Shown here: positions 10,864 to 21,634 of the stretch, in pieces
Layout: each line of letters opens with the position of its first letter
Position numbering within the stretch: position 1 is the stretch's first letter
Assembly (NCBI RefSeq): GCF_000350225.1
Contig: NW_005178956.1
Span: 142,463 to 206,462, forward strand
Length of the DNA: 64,000 bases
Reading direction: 5' to 3'
Origin: Chondrus crispus
Lineage: Eukaryota > Rhodophyta > Florideophyceae > Gigartinales > Gigartinaceae
Made by a program: the position numbers and the translations under genes
Notes under the pieces: generated by a model
Told to the model about the DNA's origin: nothing
The model's input: only the letters and a program-made list of their open reading frames with translations
Databases searched by the model: none

Positions 10864-11417
10864 ATGGCAGATAAATTTCGCCCCATGGGCAATCTTTTCG
10901 AGGGTGCAGGTCTGGGGTGCAGTTTAAACACTTACTTTGTTAGACATGACTACTTGTCTCAAAGCCCCGAGAGCGATGGCACTGCCGAGTCACAAGCACA
11001 ACTGTTTCATGAAAATGACTGCCCACTCCGCCTACGCGAGGGCGGAAACTCTTTGCTTTCATGCTGTGGCTCTACGCTTGACTTGAAAGTCATTCTACTG
11101 CCAGAAATTCACTATCAGCAAACTTTCATAGACCGCCTTCATTTGCTATGTTTTATGACCCGCCAGATGTTGAAGCATCAGAATGAGGTTCCCGTCCGTC
11201 ACAAATCGACATCGGCTCTTTCTGCCAGAAAATGCCAAATTTTAATATCTTTCCAATTCAAGTCTCGCGAGATGGGAAATTGAAGTACCAAGGGTACTGT
11301 ACTGCTACAGAACTTTACAAGCTCCTGCCTCTGCCAGAAGTTTATCCGACCCTGCGGACAGTGAATGCACTTGAGCTTGCAGTTATTTATGATCAACTCG
11401 ACTCGCCTTCATCGTGA
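10864..11417 (+). CDS. Hypothetical protein, two overlapping frames
   Basis: The first frame (10864-11283, 139 aa, MADKFRPMGNLFEG) gives way to a second (11232-11417) whose text looks coding (NIFPIQVSRDGKLKYQG, then TATELYKLLPLPEVYPTL). Possibly one gene with an indel near 11225-11240, or an unnoticed short intron. No family recognised and no catalytic motif. Support is compositional only. Confidence 0.3.
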
Positions 11418-11839
11418 AAGGCAGACCACGGGTCAGTCCGGTTTAAACTTTACCTGTACTACACAGTACTTTCGGGAATGCTAAAGCAAGAGAAGCACGC
11501 TTTGGCATCGGTTTTGCGCTTGACCACGGAAATTTCCTTTGCTGTCACCTAAGTCGGGGAGCTGTTGGCAAGCCGTTTTTGATCGAAAAATCTTTCCTAT
11601 TATAGGAACCAGTATCGAAGGCTTTATTCAGTCTGTACCATTATCTCCTCAATGAGTCGCGGAGGCAACAGATCACAGATTTGGTGTACCGTTTACGCAA
11701 CACCTGTTCCTCTACCCCCCGACTCTTCAAGCCTCCGCGCTTGAAAAGATAATACTGCACCGACTGTCTCTAATTTACAAATGACGGTTTCTTTCAAACA
11801 TGGAGCAGAACACTTAATAACAAAAGGCCCTCCCATGGC
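11418..11839. other. Intergenic, 3' flank of the sulfotransferase
   Basis: Nothing recognisable; it should contain the 3' UTR of the minus-strand sulfotransferase gene. Confidence 0.5.
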
Positions 11840-12709
11840 TCATCGCGCAAAGTTACAGTTTCGGACATAACAGGCTGCCTTCTCCAGCCATATCCGCTCC
11901 TTCCCAGCGATATCCTCATACCAAACCTCATCAACCGGGACTCTGACGGCATTGATCAAAGCTTTGGTGGCATCAAAATAGCGCTCCATCTCGTCGCGAT
12001 ACTGCTCCCATTCGGGCCCCTCAACGACCGTCTCCCGCGCAGACTTTCTGCCTGTATTCACATTCCAGTTCCCCTCCTTCTGCACTTCCTCAAGGCTAGC
12101 GAAAGCCTGCTTTAAATTGCGGCGCATCACGACCACAGGAATGCCGCGCCTCTTCATCTGTATCAGAAAATCCCTGACAGAGCGGGAGAGCACGATGGCG
12201 TGCGGCGAAAGTATCTTGAGCGACGCGTTCGCGGCGACGTAGTCTGCGGCTTCCAGCGGGCTGGCATTCTGCAGCGGGCCGGGGTGCACAGACCAGAGCT
12301 CAGAGCTGGCAAAGACGTCGGCGGCATACCTTTGCGGAGTCTGAGCATCGGCGGGGACGTGCGCGGAGTAGCGACAGGAGTCGACGCTGTCGACGAACCA
12401 GGTCGAACCGTGGCGAGCAGCAGTGAGCATGGCGATGTGCGGGCAGGGGGCGGGCTCTCTGGCGGCGACGGGGGCGTTGACGGGCTGGGAGGGGGGCCGT
12501 GCAGGTGGGGTAGGGGAAGGGGGAGTGGCGGTGAGGAGGGAGGTGAGGGAGCGGAAGAGCGCGCCGTTGAAGATGGAGGAGGGGGGGAGGGAGCGGGCCA
12601 GGCAGAGGGAGAGCGGGACGGCGAAGAGAAATAAGAGGAGGAGGAGGCAGTAGGCCGGAAGACGGGACAGAGGGCGGGGAGAGCAAGAGGGGGCGGGGGC
12701 GTGCATCAT
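11840..12709 (-). CDS. Golgi carbohydrate sulfotransferase (PAPS-dependent)
   Basis: 289 aa from the ATG at 12709 (a second ATG follows immediately; an upstream ATG at 12853 would add a Pro-rich stretch before the membrane anchor). A short cytoplasmic N-terminus, one hydrophobic anchor (residues about 20-38, LLLLLFLFAVPLSLCLA) and a Pro-rich stem give the type II topology of Golgi enzymes. The 5'-phosphosulfate loop is TAARHGSTWFVD (about 97-106) and the 3'-phosphate site VVVMRRNLKQAFASL (about 192-206). The C-terminus AACYVRNCNFAR is shared with the fragment at 22-273. Such enzymes sulfate galactans or other glycans; the acceptor is unknown. Intronless and intact. Confidence 0.85.
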   Translation of the reverse strand: MMHAPAPSCSPRPLSRLPAYCLLLLLFLFAVPLSLCLARSLPPSSIFNGALFRSLTSLLTATPPSPTPPARPPSQPVNAPVAAREPAPCPHIAMLTAARHGSTWFVDSVDSCRYSAHVPADAQTPQRYAADVFASSELWSVHPGPLQNASPLEAADYVAANASLKILSPHAIVLSRSVRDFLIQMKRRGIPVVVMRRNLKQAFASLEEVQKEGNWNVNTGRKSARETVVEGPEWEQYRDEMERYFDATKALINAVRVPVDEVWYEDIAGKERIWLEKAACYVRNCNFAR

Positions 12710-12853
12710 GGCGGAGGTTAAGAAGGTGGCGGAGGGGGTGAAGGGGCGGGGGGCGGGAAGTGCATCGGGACAACTTAAGAGGGGGGAAAGAGCACTCAGA
12801 GGCGGCGGTCCCCGCGAAGGTCCGGGGACGGAAGTCAAGTGATCGTCATTCAA

Positions 12854-13603
12854 TCAGCCTGGAAGGTGGGCAAACGGGCGAACTCGGGCGTGATGGGGAG
12901 CGGGCGGGGCGACGTGTGCCGGGCGAGGATTACCGAAGCGAGTCCGAGTCAGACCGCTTCTGCTTACCGCAGTTCGGCGGTGGCGCGGCCGCAACGTGTG
13001 TGTTCCACAGCGTGAGGGGGAGCTGACCAGAGCAAGGGCCCATTCCGTAGGCGTTTCCAAAAGCCTCAATTCAAGGCGACCTGCCGCTGACACCTGCTCA
13101 TACCACCGCAGCCACTCCACGAGATTCCATTCGGATTTGTCCCCACACGTGGCCACGTGGCACATCCGGCGGTGCTGAGACGCTCTTCTTGCAGTCGCAC
13201 AATGCTCTTGCCAATGTCAAAGTCAATGGCTAAATCGCACTGCGTTTGGCCCTTAGAGCTACAGAAGCACTCCGGAAAATTTCGACTTGCAAACTACCTG
13301 CACAGCCTCTAATTGCCGGTCTCTGCGCACCAACAGCACATCCAACTTGACTAGCGCCACTTCCGTACCCTTCCTCCCCTCCCGCCTACCCAACCCCACC
13401 ACCTCTCTCACACCCTTCTCTCTCTCCACTGTCGTAGTCACGTAAAAGAACGGAGTCGCTGCCCACCCCGACTTATCACCCTCTCTGTTGCCGTCTGCAA
13501 ATTGCTGCGTCCTCTGCCACCTCTCGGCAGGGCGGAAATCTGTACAGACGGACGGCGTCGAGACGTGGGCGGCGAAGAAACCGCTCAGAGCACGGGAAAG
13601 CAC
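12854..13603 (-). pseudogene. Decayed glycosyltransferase-like gene (possibly GT92/DUF23)
   Basis: Three minus-strand pieces read as one interrupted protein: an N-terminal part from 13603 (MLSRALSGFFAAHVS, then GWAATPFFYVTTTVE), a middle part in another frame (KGQTQCDLAIDFDIGKSIV), and a last part from 13165 containing MCHVATCGDKSEWNLVEWLRWYE. The EWNLVEWLRWYE text resembles the N-x-VEW-x-x-(Y/H) motif at the start of GT92 catalytic domains. The rest of the domain is missing, so the gene is broken by at least two frame changes and truncated. It lies just upstream of the sulfotransferase on the same strand. The family call is tentative. Confidence 0.35.
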
Positions 13604-14983
13604 ACACGCTGCTCATCAAGCGGATAATCGAAGGAAACAGGACATCTCGCCCGAGAAAGGGAGGGTCGCGGATGAAGAGGCCAAATGGTACCCGCATTTG
13701 TGAGTGCCCCGCGCAATGGAGTGGTCGCAACGACGCACTACTGGCAAGGTGGTGGTCGGCATTTGGCTGGTGTTGAGGTGTTGTGCGTTCTCTCATGACC
13801 AGCGCGTATCCGTTGGCGCATTCTCCGCCCTGCTGGATCCTGGGCGGGAGAGTACTGTACCAGGGTACAGTATTGGAAAACCTTGTCATTGCCCTCTTGA
13901 CATGTTTTCATCGTTTTCGAATGGAATGACTCGACTTGACAAATCTGAGCCTCCTTTCATGCTGATAGTCATCTTAGGGCCTCTATTGGGCTACTTTTAT
14001 TATCGAGCACTCTTCAGATTCTCCGAATTCTATTTACCGTATACTTCTGTACCGAATGAGTACTACTCTTACTGTATCGAGACTTGCAAACTTGCAAGAG
14101 CATCAACGTTTATAAATCGTGGGAAAGATTAACCAACAGATAACACCTCGCAACTTTTCTCATCCAGAAAGAAGTGACGCAAATAGTCATCACGATTGCG
14201 GACGTCACCTGCCACCTCTTTGTTTTTACCCAGCGTGGCAGAAAGATGACAAGTATGCTTCGCAGACTCGGTGAACACGCAGTGCAATGGGGACACACGT
14301 TCAGTGGTTTCTACCTTGCGATTTTCGCAACCATTCCGCTCACGTTTCCGGTCGACATTGACAATGAATCGAACGCTTCTAGTCTAGAATATGAGGGTGT
14401 GTATTGATCCACCATACGGCGTAGCGCTAAAACCTCTCCCTTGGTCACCGTCACTAGCCTCCCACCGCGTTCTTCCCACGTCTCGCTGCTTTCCACGCAA
14501 TGAGGATGTGTTCGACGTGTGGACAACCTGCGCGGCGGGGAGCAAAACCAGTTTTCAACCCTGGGAAAAATTGGAGAGTGATGTTGAAATTAATTACTGG
14601 AAGAGAGGGACATTGAATGCTGGGTTGAGCTGTGCTCTCCCGTTACCCGGATGGAGGCACGACACGACAGTACACAAGGACATGGTAAGATAGTGTCGAA
14701 AAACTCCGTTGGAGAGTCAAAAGTTGACTCGAGAACCAGGCGCACAAGAGCCTGAATTGTTCGCAAGAATGTGAGTATTCTGAGAACGGTTGTACGACTA
14801 CCCGCTTTCAAGGGAGTCGCCAGAAGTTGATACACAACCTCGTTTATTGATTCCGTTCTGCTTTCGATCTCCCCCTCGACTTGGTCGCTAGCAGTCGCGT
14901 CTTAAGACGCAGACACAGCTTCTTCACTTGCATTGTATCTGCTGACAATGTCTGTCTTCGAATTGTACTTTGCAATACTGTAA
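13604..14983. other. Intergenic
   Basis: No gene supported on either strand; ORFs up to 142 codons carry no motif. A tactgtaccagggtacagta palindrome lies at 13853-13872. Confidence 0.5.
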
Positions 14984-15616
14984 TGTTGCGGCTAGTCCAA
15001 GCCGCATACCTCACCGACCGAGAGCGCACGAGACCCGCGTGATAACCTCTAGTTTACCTTTGCGTTTCCACTTGCTGCCTCGATACCTACATTTCTTACC
15101 AGCGATCTCTATCTTATAGTCTTGGTGAACTCCGAGCGGGTCTCGGATCGCATGCTGTCGGCAGTGTCGGCATAGGATCGATCCCGTTGGTCCGTTGCCG
15201 ACGACTTCGAGGCCGCCACCCAGGACCCCTACCGTTCGTACTCCCCCTGTCGTCCTCCCGATTCCCTCCTGCGTCCTGCCTCGCCGTTCGCGTACCTGGC
15301 TTTCCTCTCGCGCCTGCAGTGCTCCTCACTCCTGCGCCCGACCGCACACGTTCCGAACGTTCTCCTGCAGCCTGCGACCACAGCGCCCATGCGCGCGGCG
15401 CTCCTACCTCCAGCCGTCTCTCCCCGCCGCTTCGCTTTCTCCAACGGTCCCAGTCTCGCCTACACCCGCAGGACGGCATTCCCGCCCGCTACTGGCGGTC
15501 AGCGGCTGGCAGCCAAACTGTGCGCGCACAGTTTGGCTGATTCGATCCTAGGATCTGGGCGCATGTCCACGCAGCTGCCACGTGTGGCGTAGAAACCTGA
15601 TATCAGACGCGCAACA
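14984..15616 (-). repeat. Candidate 3' LTR of element A
   Basis: 633 bp bounded by an inverted repeat TGTTGCG ... CGCAACA, sitting directly after the purine tract that follows integrase. No second copy is present to confirm the ends. ORFs inside it are not taken as genes. Confidence 0.5.
15510..15539. repeat. Perfect 30-bp palindrome
   Basis: cagccaaactgtgcg is followed immediately by its exact complement, centred between 15524 and 15525, inside the candidate LTR of element A. Confidence 0.9.
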
Positions 15617-15683
15617 TCATTCCCTTTTCCTATGTCTCTGTCGGTTCCTTGAGGTTTGGGTGGATGAGGTGAAGGGGCTTGAT

Positions 15684-16895
15684 TCAGAAGTGTTCTTGCT
15701 CAGCGGAGTGAGTTATTGCCTGCAGAGCTTCAGGTGTGACGTTAGCGTTCTCTGGCGTCTTGAGATCCAAGATGCCTTTTCGTGCGTCGTAGAGGCTTAT
15801 AATTGCTTCAGGCAATGCGTTTTCAGGCGTCCACCTCGGCGAAGCACGACCACGAAGCTGGACCTTGAACCAACGTTCCAAGATTCCCGTCCTGGGGCAT
15901 GGCCTCTCCCTAGTGGCGGTGATCTTCTGCAGTGGCCTAAGCCCATCCGGAAAGACCCCTTCCTTCGGATCTTTTGTTTGGACGGCATCCTTCGAGATAC
16001 GCCTGATGCGGTTGGCGTGCACGCGGGCGTGGATATCTCCCACTTCTGACCGAATTCTGTAGCTCACGCTCGACAACTCCCGCACCACAGTATATGGTCC
16101 TAGCCAAGACGGAACCAACTTGTTTTCCTCCTTGCTAACGAGGTCAGGAGCCCACACCATGACGCAATCTCCAGGTAGCAGGCCCAAGGCGCCTACCCTG
16201 CCATCGTACTGGGTCGCCGCTCTCCGGCGTGCCTCTATGCCGTGATTCAACAGTCTTGAGTGAAGCTTCTTGAGATGTCTGCAGGTGCTGTAGGGCTCTC
16301 CCATCACTCGGTCCGCCTCGACCTCTCCCCACGCCACAAAAGCCTCGATCCCAAACATCGCCTCGAACGGCGACAACTTGGTCGCCTCATGCACTCCCGT
16401 GTTGTATCGTAGGCAAGCGAGAGATACATGGAGGTCCCAGTCGTCTTGCCCAGTGCACACAAAGCAGGCCAAATATTGGGCGAGCGTCCTATTCCACCGC
16501 TCTACGCAGCCATTTTCTTGTGGGTGGAACGCAGAAGTCGTGACCCGTTTCGTGCCTATCTGGTCTACCATGCTTGACACCACCCTTCCGATAAAATTGG
16601 GACCCCTGTCAGAGAGGAGCGTTTCCATTGCTCCGAATATCACGACCCACTCGTCAAGGATCTTCTTTGCCACCGTTTCTGCCTTTTCGTCCGGGATGGG
16701 CACTGCACGAGCAAACCGGGTAAACGTGTCAATCATGACTAGGATCTTGACGTTCCCAGCCCGTGTGCGTGGGGTCACCGTCTGCACATCAACGGAAACC
16801 TGCTGGAACCGGCGACCAGGGTGATAGACCATCATCCGCGCGCCCATCCGGGGTCTTGCCGCCTTCACTGTGGTACAAGCCAACACATGGCGCAA
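15684..16895 (-). pseudogene. Element A integrase region
   Basis: Retroviral-type integrase core: VSVDVQTVT (first Asp region), LLSDRGPNF (second Asp) and HPQENGCVERWNRTL (Glu), followed by a C-terminal region with the LVPSWLGPYTVVREL text typical of Ty3/gypsy. Part of a fossil element. Confidence 0.8.
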
Positions 16896-17253
16896 TTCTC
16901 TTTCGGACGTCCCTCTTCCACGAAGGCCACCAGAAACGACCCCTCACGCGTGCTTCTGTCCGCCTGAGACCGAAGTGACCGTTTAAGTAAGAGCCGTGTA
17001 CAAACTTTAGTACGGCACCTATCAACTGAGGCGGTACCATTAAGCAGTAAGCGCTTCCTAGTTCCCCTGGTTAGAAGCAGAGCAAGCCGTTGTCCGTCAC
17101 GCTGTACCTGTCTCGCCCATCTGCTTCGACCCATTCGACAGGGTCGCCAAATTCCTTGAGCTGGGCACCCCGAAATTGTTCTGCCGTTGGCCCTCCCCCC
17201 AACGCCCCGACGGCCACGACGGTCCCCACCTCCTCCGTTTCCAGGTTACCCTG

Positions 17254-18619
17254 CTACGCTGGGTCGATCGGGGCGAAGCATCGTGGGCACAGCGGTTTCT
17301 CGACGGCGTCCCTACTCAGGGTGTCGGGCACTACGAGGGCGGATCCAGGCGCGCACTGTACTGCGAGGTCATAGTCTTGCACTTCTACCATCCAGCGTGC
17401 CAGCCTTCCCCTTGGCTCCCCTAGACTCATTAGCCACTTTAGCGAACAGTGGTCGGTCACAATTGTGACTCCCTCCTCCCCATGGAGATACGGGCGCGAT
17501 TTTCGAAGTGCGTGGACCACTGCCAAGCACTCCCTTTCTGTCACCGTAAACTTCCTCTCTGAATCTGACAGCTTGCGGCTTGTAAAGGCGATGTGCCGCC
17601 ATTTTCGATCGCCTTCCTGCTGCAACAATACCCCGCCGAGCCCGTATCCGCTAGCATCGGTCATGACCCTTTTCGCAGCTCCCCTTCGCGGAGATGCCAA
17701 AAACTCTGGGTCACTGAGGACCTCCTTCAGGTCCTCCCAGGCTGTCCTCTGGCAGCTTCCCCATCTGCAGTCCCAGTCGCGTATGACTAGATGGGTCCCA
17801 CGCTTCTTCTTGCGGTTGAAGCCCGTGCCTTTCAGGACTTCGTGCAGCGGCGTTGCGATCTCCGCGAAATGATCCACAAATTCGCTAAAGTAGTTCACCA
17901 GTCCGAGGAAGCGCATTTGCTCCTCACCGTTTCCCGGCTCAACCAGGTCCCTAATCGCCTTCACGTGCGCAGCTGACGGTTGGTTTCCGTCCTTGTTGAT
18001 GCGGTAACCGAGGATCTCTGCTGTCCGTACACCGAACTGACACTTGGCGAATTTCAGACAGGCGCCGGCGTCGAGGAACCGGCGCAAGACGGACTCCAAC
18101 GATTGAAGGTGGGCCTCCGCGGACTCCGTCCCCAAACTTACGTCATCCATAAAAGCCCATACGTCCCTGCCTTTTAGATCTCCAAGGATGACGTTGATGA
18201 TCCTTTGGAAGGCGGCCGGTGAGTTCTTTAATCCTTGGGGGAGTCTAAGATATCGTAGGAGCCCCAGGACCGTCCGCACAGCAGTGTAGTCTTTAGAACC
18301 TTCCCCTCGCTCGATCTGCAAAAAATCCTCCTTGAGGTCGATTGTGGAGAATACTCGCTTGCCGCCCATCCAGTCCAGGGTGGCGCGGACGTCCTCCATG
18401 GGGTAGCTGTCCGTGATGGTTAATGAGTTCAATCCCCTAAAATCTGATGTGACTCGCGTTGAACCGTCCTTTTCTCACGAACACGTTACAGGCTGCCCGT
18501 AGGGACGTGGCGGGCTCCACAACCCAACCCCGAGCTCCAGTAGCCTCTTCATGGCCTGCCGCTCGACTTCCTCTTCCTTCGGCGAGCGCCTCCGAACCGG
18601 GCAGCAAACGGGTCGCGCA
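17254..18619 (-). pseudogene. Element A reverse transcriptase and RNase H region
   Basis: Reverse transcriptase fingers and palm (KRVFSTIDLKEDFLQ, LPQGLKNSPAAFQRIIN, FMDDVSLG at the catalytic site), then RNase H (MTDASGYGLGGVLLQQ, FTVTERECLAVVHALRK, IVTDHCSLKWLM). Part of a fossil element; cut on its 5' side by element B. Confidence 0.85.
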
Positions 18620-19717
18620 TGTAGTGCAATAATGGGCTCTACATGGGGGTGGAACGAAAGGAAATAATTGGATATGACAAGTAGTTCGGGTTGGGGGGAC
18701 ACACGTGTGAATAATTGCACAGTTTTGATTTTTAATTATTTTATTTTATTTAATTAATTAGTTGGCATTAATTTTGCTGACATCAGATTAGATCTAGGAT
18801 CTAGCGCCGCGAGCTACTGTAGTGGCTCCGGCTGGGCGATATATACCTTAGCCCGCTGACCACCAAGTCAGTAAAGGTAACCCGAGTTGCCGGAGTTGAA
18901 TGTCGCCTTTGGTCGAAGCCCGTCTCTACCAAGACGCTCCCTTTTACCTAAGCCTACGGCATCTTTCAGCGCTCGGGGGTCCCATTCCTTTTCCCTTTAT
19001 TTCCCAATCGAACCCGAATTGCCAGAGTTTGATATCGCCTTGGTCGAAGTCCGTCTTTTACAAGACATTCCTTTCTACTCTAGCCTACGGTATCCTTTGC
19101 GCTCGGGGGTCCCCTTTTTTCCTTATCAATTTTCCTTTATTTCCCTATCCTAATTTCCCTTAATCTTGAGTTGGTCCCACCTTGTAGGATTGCAATCCGC
19201 AACGTGACGTCATTAGCCATCGGGCTTCTGTGTTGGTGCACCAGTGGTGCTTTTCTCAGAGTTGGTTCCATCGGAATCTGGTTGCGACCGATCCGGTGTT
19301 GGTACTTTGCCATCGGGCAGTACGACGGTGTAGCGCTGCTAAGTTTTCTTCTTTCCCGACGGGCTACGTTGCGACGTCCCCGTCGAAGACCTTATCAAGG
19401 GTATAAGGTGTACAAGGCGCTCTACGAGCATTGGATTTACGACCCATCGGACGAGGTTTACCTAGACAACCCTCCGAACTCGTCGAGCAGTTGCCTTTAC
19501 AAGACTCTACCACCATTTACCGATCCCGGGCTGGGCCCTTCTCCTTGCCCCCCCTATCAGGGATCCGAGCTACTGCGGGCCGCAAACCCGCTTAAAGAGG
19601 ACAGGGAGCTTCGAACACTGCGTAGCGCTGTGCCGTTGGCAGTTGTTGTTTTTGTTGTTGTTGTTTGTGTAGGACCATCGGACCTGGGTCTCTGCCTGAC
19701 AGGCGCATTGCACTACA
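18620..19717 (+). repeat. 5' LTR of element B
   Basis: 1098 bp with an 11-bp terminal inverted repeat TGTAGTGCAAT ... ATTGCACTACA. A TATA-like gatatatacc lies near 18838. An internal tandem duplication of about 132 bp (copies starting at 18881 and 19013) explains most of the length excess over element C's LTRs. Confidence 0.9.
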
Positions 19718-19721
19718 AAAG

Positions 19722-19741
19722 TGGTCTCCCGACCTAGAATC
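19722..19741 (+). other. Primer-binding site of element B
   Basis: TGGTCTCCCGACCTAGAATC lies four bases after the LTR. Its complement reads as a tRNA 3' end: part of a T loop, T stem CTAGG, acceptor TCGGGAG, discriminator A, CCA. C1-G72 with A73 fits a eukaryotic tRNA-Tyr. A second ccgacctagaatctgg copy follows at about 19758. Confidence 0.65.
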
Positions 19742-19837
19742 TGGAAACTACGAAGCCCGACCTAGAATCTGGAACTGAAATCAGAAGTCGGAAATAGGTA
19801 AATTAGTTCGATAGGTCTCGTTTATTAAGAGCAGACC

Positions 19838-21634
19838 ATGGCATCAAGCCTACCCAAGGACGTCGGTCCTGGGGTCAGAAGAGCTGGATCAGCTCAAGAG
19901 TCGAGGATTCCGCGAGGACCTCGTACAAGAAGCCAGGGAAATTCGGCTACTGATCCAGTTGCAGAAGGGTCCCCTTCGAGGATGGCAGTTGAGAAAAATG
20001 GCCTGGAAGAGAAGTTCGAGAAGTTGAGCGAGAAGATTCGTCAGGAGACGAAGAGCAAGTTCGACGAACATCTGGGCATTTTTCAGAAGCAACAAGAGTT
20101 GCTAAAATCCGAGTTCCACGCTGCGCTTGAAGAGCTGACAGCCCGTGTAGTTCTCGTTGAGAATTTAAGTACCGATGCGTCCCCTGGCCGAGATCCAGAA
20201 GTGCTGGATTCGCTAAAGCTCGCTGCAAAAGAAGCGCGGCGAGACGCGAATCAGGCCCTGGAAACGCTGGCCAGGACAAGGGACAGCATCGACGACCGGT
20301 TCTACCGCGCTTCGCGACGACTCAAGGACCTTGAGCAAGCTGCGGGCCGGGCCGAACCAAGTTTGGACGCGGGACCGCTCTCCGACGGAGAAGAAACCGA
20401 CAGCCCAACGAAGAAGGACAAGTCAGTCCGGATCCGGGATTCCAAGTGGAAGAGCCCCAAGTCGGCCAAAGGCCGAAAGAAGAAGAAAAGTCACTGTAGT
20501 GACGACCGCGAAAATTGCGACTCAAATTCGGAGTCGAATGTTTCAGAAGAAAATGGTGCCGACGGCTCGTCGAACCATTCAAGAAATTCCGATCGAAGAT
20601 CGACAGAAGGGAATGGGATTTCGTCAAATAAGAAGAGCTCCAAAAGAGGTGGAGTCACTTCGTCCGCCTCGCGGAGAGACAAGGAAGCGGAGCCAGAAGA
20701 CATTGCGACGCGGCGCGGACCGCGATGGGAGGAGTTGGAGGAATTAAATCCGACCAACCACCTCTTCAAGAAGTTGCTTTCGTACAGGACGTACCGCCTG
20801 CGGAACCCGCAGACACATTTGTCGGGCAAGCGACGGACCGCCGTGCGAAAGATCAGAAGAGACATACCACCAAAAGGTGAAGAGAGACAATACGTTCACA
20901 GGAGACGATAGCGTATTAGTTCTAGACTTTTTAGCTAAGATAGTCCAAGAATTCGACACCCAGGAGATGAACGAAGGCCAAGCGATCCGCTTGCTACCGG
21001 AGTTCCTCAGCGGAATCGCCCTGAGACAGTACACTTCGGTGTCACAAATGGCGGGGTCCCACCATGGGAAAATATCCGTCTGGCCGGAGGCCGTACAGTG
21101 GCTATTGCGAAGCTTCGCCACCGATGAGGCAATCCGCCAAGCCGTACTCGCTTTACGGGAAGTACAGCAGCTACCGTCTGAAGACGAGATGGAATTCTAT
21201 ATCCGTCTGACGGACGCGAGCAATCGATGTGGAAACGTATATTCGATGGAAGAACAAATGACGATGTTTATTGAAGGACTCGATTCGAGTATCAAGCCGA
21301 TGGTATCTCAATACTGACAAGACAATCGGGACGTTTCGTTTTTGAGACTAGTTAATTACGCGAAGGTGCATGGCTCGGCGAGCCGCGCCAAGGAGAGGAA
21401 GACTAGGAGAGTCACCATCCAAGCGCTAGCGACGCTAAGGATGGGGGGAGCAGAAGCCTTCGCACCCCACGCGAAAAACCCGCGGCGCTTTCCACTTGGC
21501 CGACTCACTGTCTGCGTCCAGAGAACCTAGTACTGTTGATCAGGAAGAAAATGGATACGCGGGAGCACTGGTCGCCGAGGGCGATTTTTATAACCCGTCG
21601 GAGGAATATGGAGACAAGGAGCGCGCGGCTGGAG
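19838..21634 (+). pseudogene. Element B gag, first part
   Basis: Begins MASSLPKDVGPGVRRAGSA, followed by a charged coiled-coil stretch (about residues 50-160), a Ser/Lys-rich acidic segment, then the capsid-like region shared with elements C and F (VLDFLAKIVQEFD, AVQWLLRSFATDE, EMEFYIRLTDASNRCGN). Ends where element C is inserted. Fossil. Confidence 0.8.

Larger units (their letters stand above)
14984..18619 (-). mobile_element. Element A: Ty3/gypsy fragment (pol and 3' LTR)
   Basis: Reads right to left: reverse transcriptase and RNase H (18619-17254), integrase (16895-15684), a short tail with a purine-rich tract (aggaaaagggaa), then a candidate 3' LTR (15616-14984). The reverse transcriptase is cut at 18620 by the 5' LTR of element B, and gag and the 5' LTR are not in the window. 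It is a different family from B/C, with no chromodomain seen. Fossil with several breaks. Confidence 0.75.

Noticed and set aside
12200-12773. Gly/Arg- and Pro/Leu-rich ORFs over the sulfotransferase N-terminus
   Set aside because: Shadow frames of the Pro-rich stem of the sulfotransferase.
13704-14132. 142-codon ORF with hydrophobic stretch LIVILGPLLGYFYYRAL
   Set aside because: One hydrophobic run only, no family resemblance, surrounding residues look random.
15187-15592. Pro/Ser/Arg-rich ORFs near 15.2-15.6 kb on both strands
   Set aside because: Lie inside the presumed LTR of element A; compositional.
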